DNA from: Enterobacter sp. BIGb0383
GTDB lineage: Bacteria > Pseudomonadota > Gammaproteobacteria > Enterobacterales > Enterobacteriaceae
Assembly (NCBI RefSeq): GCF_003751845.1
Contig: NZ_RJKQ01000001.1
Span: 62,001-126,000, forward strand
Direction of reading: 5' to 3'
DNA: 64,000 nucleotides
Under the pieces are notes generated by a model. The model had not been told where the DNA came from. It did no database searches and saw only the letters and a list, made by a program, of their open reading frames with translations. Below, in pieces: positions 59,912 to 64,000 of the stretch; position 1 is the first letter of the stretch; every line of letters begins with the position of its first letter. A program made the position numbers and the translations under genes.

Positions 59912-61258
59912 ATGAGCCAGAATCTGAAAGTCGTGACCATTGGCGGCGGCAGCAGCTATACCCCGGAATTACTCGAAGGTTTCCTTAAACGCTATCATGA
60001 ATTGCCGGTCAGTGAACTGTGGCTGGTGGACGTCGAAGAGGGGAAAGCCAAGCTGGATATTATTTACGACCTCTGTCAGCGGATGGTGGCAAAGGCCGGG
60101 GTGCCGCTAAAGGTTTATAAAACTCTCGATCGCCGTGCGGCGCTGGAAGGTGCCCACTTTGTGACCACCCAGCTGCGCGTCGGCCAGCTAAAGGCGCGGG
60201 AGCTGGACGAGCGTATTCCGCTGAGTTACGGCTATCTGGGGCAGGAAACCAACGGTGCGGGCGGTCTGTTTAAAGGACTGCGCACCATTCCGGTGATTTT
60301 CGACATCGTTAAAGACGTGGAGGAAATTTGCCCCCAGGCCTGGGTGATTAACTTTACCAACCCGGCCGGCATGGTGACCGAAGCCGTTTACCGTCATACA
60401 GATTTCCGTCGCTTTATCGGGGTCTGCAATATTCCGATTGGCATGAAAATGTTTATTCGTGACGTGCTGGCGCTGGATGAGAAGGATACGCTCTCCATCG
60501 ATCTGTTTGGCCTGAACCATATGGTGTTTATCCGCGAGGTGCTGGTGAACGGCCAGTCGCGCTTCGCCGAGCTCCTGGACGGCGTGGCCTCCGGCAGACT
60601 GGTCGCCGGCTCGGTGAAAAATATCTTCGATCTGCCGTTCAGTGAAGGGTTGATCCGCTCCCTCAATCTGCTGCCCTGTTCTTATCTGCTCTACTACTTC
60701 AAGCAGAAAGAGATGCTGGCCATTGAGATGGGGGAATACTACAAGGGCGGTGTGCGCGCTCAGGTGGTGCAGCAGGTTGAAAAAGAGCTGTTCACGCTGT
60801 ATCAGGACCCGACGCTCAACGTTAAGCCAAAGGCGCTGGAGCAGCGGGGCGGCGCTTACTACTCTGATGCCGCCTGCGAAGTCATTAACGCCATCTATAA
60901 CGACAAGCAGGAAGAGCACTACGTCAACGTCCCGCATAATGGTCACATTGACAATGTCCCGGCCAATTGGGCGGTCGAAATGACCTGCATTCTCGGCCGC
61001 AACGGCGCGACGCCGCACCCGCGCCTGACCCATTTTGATGAAAAAGTGCTGGGCCTGATTTATACCATCAAAGGCTTTGAGATCGCTGCCGCCAAAGCCG
61101 CGCTTAGCGGTGAGCTAAACGACGTGCTGCTGGCGCTGAATCTCAGCCCGCTGGTACAGTCTGACAGCGACGCGGAAAAACTGGCCCGGGAGATGATCCT
61201 CGCCCATGAAAAATGGCTGCCGAATTTTGCCGCAGCCGTTGAGAAACTGCGCCAGTAA
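59912..61258 (+). CDS. chbF: 6-phospho-beta-glucosidase ChbF (GH4)
   Basis: 448 residues. NAD- and metal-dependent glycosidase that cleaves deacetylated chitobiose 6-phosphate after ChbG has acted. The Rossmann N-terminus VVTIGGGSSYTPELLEGFLK binds NAD; the metal-binding Cys and His are in GVCNIPIGMKM and FGLNHMVFI. NFTNPAGMVTEAV is the substrate region. AAGGGAG upstream. GH4 enzymes act by transient oxidation at C3 (family knowledge). Confidence 0.95.
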   Translation: MSQNLKVVTIGGGSSYTPELLEGFLKRYHELPVSELWLVDVEEGKAKLDIIYDLCQRMVAKAGVPLKVYKTLDRRAALEGAHFVTTQLRVGQLKARELDERIPLSYGYLGQETNGAGGLFKGLRTIPVIFDIVKDVEEICPQAWVINFTNPAGMVTEAVYRHTDFRRFIGVCNIPIGMKMFIRDVLALDEKDTLSIDLFGLNHMVFIREVLVNGQSRFAELLDGVASGRLVAGSVKNIFDLPFSEGLIRSLNLLPCSYLLYYFKQKEMLAIEMGEYYKGGVRAQVVQQVEKELFTLYQDPTLNVKPKALEQRGGAYYSDAACEVINAIYNDKQEEHYVNVPHNGHIDNVPANWAVEMTCILGRNGATPHPRLTHFDEKVLGLIYTIKGFEIAAAKAALSGELNDVLLALNLSPLVQSDSDAEKLAREMILAHEKWLPNFAAAVEKLRQ

Positions 61259-61267
61259 GGAGGAAGG

Positions 61268-62026
61268 ATGCAACGCTTACTGATCGTCAACGCCGATGAC
61301 TTTGGCCTCAGCAAGGGGCAGAACTACGGCATTATTGAAGCCTGCAATAACGGACTGGTCACTTCGACCACCGCGCTGGTTAACGGCGAAGCGGGCGAAC
61401 ATGCGGCGGCGCTTAGCCGTCGCTGTCCCGGCCTGTCCGTGGGGATGCACTTTGTGCTGACCCTGGGCGCGCCTCTGACGACGATGCCGGAGCTGGCCCC
61501 GGAGGGCCGGCTGGGAAAAGCGATCTGGCAGAAGGCGGAACAGGGGCCGCTGCCGCTGGAGGAGATCGCCGGGGAGCTGGAAGCGCAGTTCTGCCGCTTT
61601 GTCAGCCTGTTTGGCTATGAGCCCGCGCATATCGACAGTCATCACCACGTGCATATGATGCCGCAGATCTTCCCCCTGGTGGCCGATTTTGCCCGCCGGA
61701 AAGGGATCCCCCTGCGGGTCGATCGCGAGGCGGTGGCTCAGCACGCGCTGTCGGTCGATAACCTGCTGACCAGCGATTATTTTGCCAGCGGTTTCTACGG
61801 GGACGCTATCTCCGAAGCACTGTTTCTGCAGGTGCTGGATGAGGCGGTTCAGCGCGGGGCTCGCTCCCTGGAGGTGATGTGTCATCCGGCGTTTATCGAC
61901 AAGGTGGTCATGGGTAGCAGCTACTGCTATCCGCGCCTTGCGGAGCTGGAGGTGCTGACCGCCCTGGCGCTGAAATATGCGGTAGCCGAGCGGGGTTTCC
62001 GGCTGGGGACGTACACCGACCTTTGA
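61268..62026 (+). CDS. chbG: Chitooligosaccharide deacetylase ChbG
   Basis: 252 residues. It removes one acetyl group from chitobiose 6-phosphate, making both the inducer for ChbR and the substrate for ChbF. YdjC-like fold: metal-binding [16 protein letters not shown], the [15 protein letters not shown] histidines near residue 121-125, and [10 protein letters not shown] near the C-terminus. It has GGAGGA upstream and lies 9 nt after chbF, last gene of the operon. Confidence 0.95.
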   Translation: MQRLLIVNADDFGLSKGQNYGIIEACNNGLVTSTTALVNGEAGEHAAALSRRCPGLSVGMHFVLTLGAPLTTMPELAPEGRLGKAIWQKAEQGPLPLEEIAGELEAQFCRFVSLFGYEPAHIDSHHHVHMMPQIFPLVADFARRKGIPLRVDREAVAQHALSVDNLLTSDYFASGFYGDAISEALFLQVLDEAVQRGARSLEVMCHPAFIDKVVMGSSYCYPRLAELEVLTALALKYAVAERGFRLGTYTDL

Positions 62027-62139
62027 GGCTAAGCGCGCAGAAACACAGAAGAAAGCACGCGGGGCGCGACGCAGGCCCCGCGGATCGGCTATGATAGACG
62101 TTTCCTTAACGGGTAACTGCTTTAGTGAATTAGCCGCTT

Positions 62140-62376
62140 ATGAAACCGCATCGCCAACAAAACCGTCGTATTATCAGCTATGTGCCGCGTGTCGAACCCG
62201 CGCCGCCTGATCATGCCTCGAAGGTGGAAGGGTTTCGTGACGTCTGGGTACTGCGCGGAAAGTATGTCGCCTTCGTGCTAATGCAGAATCGCTTTCACCG
62301 TTCCCAGGCCTTTAGCGAGCCAGCCGCCGCCCAGCGTTGGGCCGAGCAGATGCGCCAGGAAGGCGAGTTCGAATAA
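62140..62376 (+). CDS. cedA: Cell division modulator CedA
   Basis: 78 residues. The sequence (MKPHRQQNRRIISYVPRVEPAPPDHA … FRDVWVLRGKYVAFVLM … AAQRWAEQMRQEGEFE) matches E. coli CedA. A small double-stranded-DNA- and RNA-polymerase-binding protein reported to restore division in over-replicating dnaA(cos) cells. One three-strand sheet with a helix is expected. In E. coli it lies next to chb-katE, consistent with this neighbourhood. Confidence 0.92.
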   Translation: MKPHRQQNRRIISYVPRVEPAPPDHASKVEGFRDVWVLRGKYVAFVLMQNRFHRSQAFSEPAAAQRWAEQMRQEGEFE

Positions 62377-62402
62377 TCCTCTCATTCCCCCTCAAACCGC
62401 AT

Positions 62403-63173
62403 TCACTGTGGCTTTGCGCAGTTCAGCGGGCAGTTAAGACAGTATTCCACCGGCGTTGACGCCTTATAGTAAAAGCAGCAGGTGCGACGGAACCGGCGAT
62501 AACCTTGTCCCTCAGGGAGCTTTTTCGCCGGGCGGCGAAAGCGTTTCAGGGGGTTATTGTCCAGCCCGAACAGCGCAGGTGAGGCCCGCTCTGTGAGCCA
62601 GGCGAAATCATCCTGACGACGGCGCTCCGCCTGTGCATCAAGATTAGCCATCCGGCCCTCATACAGGGAGTAGACACGTACGGCGATATTTTCCCACAGG
62701 ATGGTGACGGGCAGACCGCTGCTGCGGGAAAGGGCATGGCAGAGGGGGGCGAAAAAACCGGCAAACAGGGCGGCGACGGTGGCCTCGCGCCATGCTTCGC
62801 GGTTGTCTGACGGGCAGGGTATGAACCGCAGATCGTCTACCGGCAGCGCCGAGGTCCACAGACCGTTATCGTGAGCATATTCCAGGTGGGTGCGGTTAAG
62901 ATCGAGCCGCAGGCCCTGATTAAAGACCGTCATGGCATAAAGCACGTTGCCGGTGACCAGAAACGCCAGGCGCTTCACCAGCAGGGAGGCGGCGATCGCG
63001 GCATCGGGCGCACCAATCACGGGAGCCAGCCTGGCCAGCAGGGCTTCACTGCGCTCTTCATCAAGCCACTCCCGGGCAGGTAAGCTGCGGGCGTCGGCCT
63101 GCTCTCCCGGCCTGAGGCGAAAGGTATGACTCAGGCTATGCCACTGGGCCTCAGTCAGCCCCGTGCGCGTCAT
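62403..63173 (-). CDS. FhuF-like ferric siderophore reductase
   Basis: 256 residues. The C-terminal CCFYYKA … EYCLNCPLN holds the CC…C..C cysteines that bind the [2Fe-2S] cluster in FhuF-type reductases, which release iron from siderophores in the cytoplasm. The N-terminal part is helical and variable, as in the family (ASLLVKRLAFLVTGNVLYAMTVFN). Its start overlaps the ABC ATPase gene by 23 nt, so it is translated with the uptake system. Which siderophore is served cannot be read from the sequence. Confidence 0.85.
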   Translation of the reverse strand: MTRTGLTEAQWHSLSHTFRLRPGEQADARSLPAREWLDEERSEALLARLAPVIGAPDAAIAASLLVKRLAFLVTGNVLYAMTVFNQGLRLDLNRTHLEYAHDNGLWTSALPVDDLRFIPCPSDNREAWREATVAALFAGFFAPLCHALSRSSGLPVTILWENIAVRVYSLYEGRMANLDAQAERRRQDDFAWLTERASPALFGLDNNPLKRFRRPAKKLPEGQGYRRFRRTCCFYYKASTPVEYCLNCPLNCAKPQ

Positions 63174-63957
63174 GGCTCTCCTCGCGTGAGAAGGGGATAC
63201 ACAGAGGCGTATGGAAAAAGGGATCGGGAATAATCCGGCAGTTCAGATCGAACACGGTTTTCACCAGCGCCTCATCCATAATCGCCTGTGGCGGGCCTTC
63301 GGCACAGACGCCTCCGTTATGAACGGCCACCAGATGGTCCGCGTAGCGGCAGGCGAGATTAAGATCGTGCAGCACCATAATAATGGTTTTGCCGTGCTGA
63401 CGATTCAGGCGGCGCAGCAGATCCAGCACCTCGACCTGGTGGGCGAGATCGAGCCAGGTGGTCGGCTCATCCAGCAGGACGGTATCCGTATTCTGCGCCA
63501 GGGTCATGGCGATCCACGCCCGCTGACGTTGACCGCCGGAGAGCGCGTCGACCGGGCGATGCTGCAGTTCCAGCATGCCGGTGAGGTGCAGAGCCTGCTC
63601 CACGCACTCTTCATCCTCCGGCGACCACTGGCGTAGCCAGCTCTGCCAAGGAAAGCGCCCCAGGCTGACCAGCTGGCGCACGGTAATCCCTTCCGGCGCG
63701 GTGGGCATCTGGGTGAGGATTGCCAGCTTTCTGGCGATTTCCGCCGTCGGGCGTTGATGAATATCGATGCCGTCGAGGATCACCGCACCGCTTTGCGGAT
63801 CCATCAGCCGGGCCAGGGATTTCAGCAGAGTACTTTTGCCACAGCCGTTGCTGCCGATAAGCACGGTCACTTTCCCCGCCGGTATCGACAGGGTCAAATC
63901 TTCTATCACTGAACGCTGTTGATAGCCGAGCGTCAGGTGTTGGGTAGATAACGACAC
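63151..63957 (-). CDS. Siderophore ABC transporter ATP-binding protein (FecE/FepC family)
   Basis: 268 residues. Walker A LIGSNGCGKSTLL near residue 35, Q-loop ILTQMPTAPEG, signature LSGGQRQRAW near 140, Walker B VLLDEPTTWLDLAHQ and the switch His in VLHDLNLACRYADH. The LDLAHQ and RYADHLVA features are typical of iron-siderophore and vitamin B12 importers. It lies just after a permease end (63,973-64,000) and overlaps the FhuF-like gene, forming a siderophore uptake operon that extends beyond the window. Confidence 0.93.
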   Translation of the reverse strand: MSLSTQHLTLGYQQRSVIEDLTLSIPAGKVTVLIGSNGCGKSTLLKSLARLMDPQSGAVILDGIDIHQRPTAEIARKLAILTQMPTAPEGITVRQLVSLGRFPWQSWLRQWSPEDEECVEQALHLTGMLELQHRPVDALSGGQRQRAWIAMTLAQNTDTVLLDEPTTWLDLAHQVEVLDLLRRLNRQHGKTIIMVLHDLNLACRYADHLVAVHNGGVCAEGPPQAIMDEALVKTVFDLNCRIIPDPFFHTPLCIPFSREESHDAHGAD

Positions 63958-63972
63958 ATATACCTCAATCAG

Positions 63973-64000
63973 TCAGGCGCGTTGTCTGAGCAAAAGCCAG
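63973..64000 (-). CDS. C-terminal end of a FecCD-type siderophore permease (cut by window edge)
   Basis: Only nine codons are visible: the minus strand reads WLLLRQRA and a TGA stop (63,975-63,973). This is the usual C-terminus of FecCD/BtuC permeases (…PFFLWLLLR.R), and it lies where the permease is expected, 15 nt before the ATPase. The call depends on position as much as sequence. Confidence 0.55.

Overview
The window is enterobacterial chromosome, probably Enterobacter or a close relative (Lelliottia, Leclercia). Gene order and protein sequences closely follow E. coli around mipA, gapA, topB, ast and chb. From the left edge to about 28.3 kb it is occupied by the structural half of an AT-rich, lambda-like siphovirus prophage. 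From about 28.7 kb to the end it is GC-rich core chromosome. Identifications rest on recognising protein motifs and gene order by eye; no searches were run.

Prophage, 1-28.3 kb. No integrase, repressor or replication gene is visible, so the early half lies left of the window. The left part (0-4.1 kb) is an accessory block: a cut-off gene, a three-gene minus-strand membrane-protein operon (a RipA-like protein between two small paralogues), a secreted protein, a 4-TM protein and an unknown. Packaging and head genes follow (4.3-11.3 kb): terS, terL, an unknown gene in the gpW position, portal, a single ORF joining protease, scaffold and capsid, and connectors. The tail genes (11.3-23.7 kb) begin with a striking protein in which a second tail-tube domain is fused to a long fibre with its own chaperone. 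After it come the normal tube protein, the G/GT frameshift pair, tape measure, tail-tip proteins, a gpJ-like protein and two small tip proteins. The lysis and accessory end (23.7-28.3 kb) has a T4-type lysozyme on the opposite strand, a GIY-YIG protein, a displaced gpZ-like protein, a holin-like protein, a TOPRIM-like cargo gene, a broken methyltransferase and a DUF2188 protein.

Two non-coding signals run through the prophage. The palindrome AGTACT occurs about 80 times in 28.1 kb, against three that I found in the remaining 36 kb. It appears in all reading frames and between genes, but not in the TOPRIM cargo gene. In addition, TAAATAC-containing stem-loops, resembling T4 late promoters placed in hairpins, sit directly on several start codons.

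Chromosome, 28.7-64 kb. mipA and yeaE face yeaD and gapA, followed by msrB-yeaC, ansA-pncA, sppA, ydjA-selD-topB, gdhA, two unrecognised small genes, ynjH, xthA-nudG, and the arginine succinyltransferase operon astCADBE behind a sigma-54 promoter. Next are a chemoreceptor with a sigma-28 promoter, spy, ves, nadE, osmE, the chitobiose operon chbBCARFG, cedA, and the end of a siderophore uptake cluster (permease end, ATPase, FhuF-like reductase). The E. coli neighbour of mipA, yeaG, is absent at the prophage junction, so the element appears to have entered the mipA-yeaG interval.
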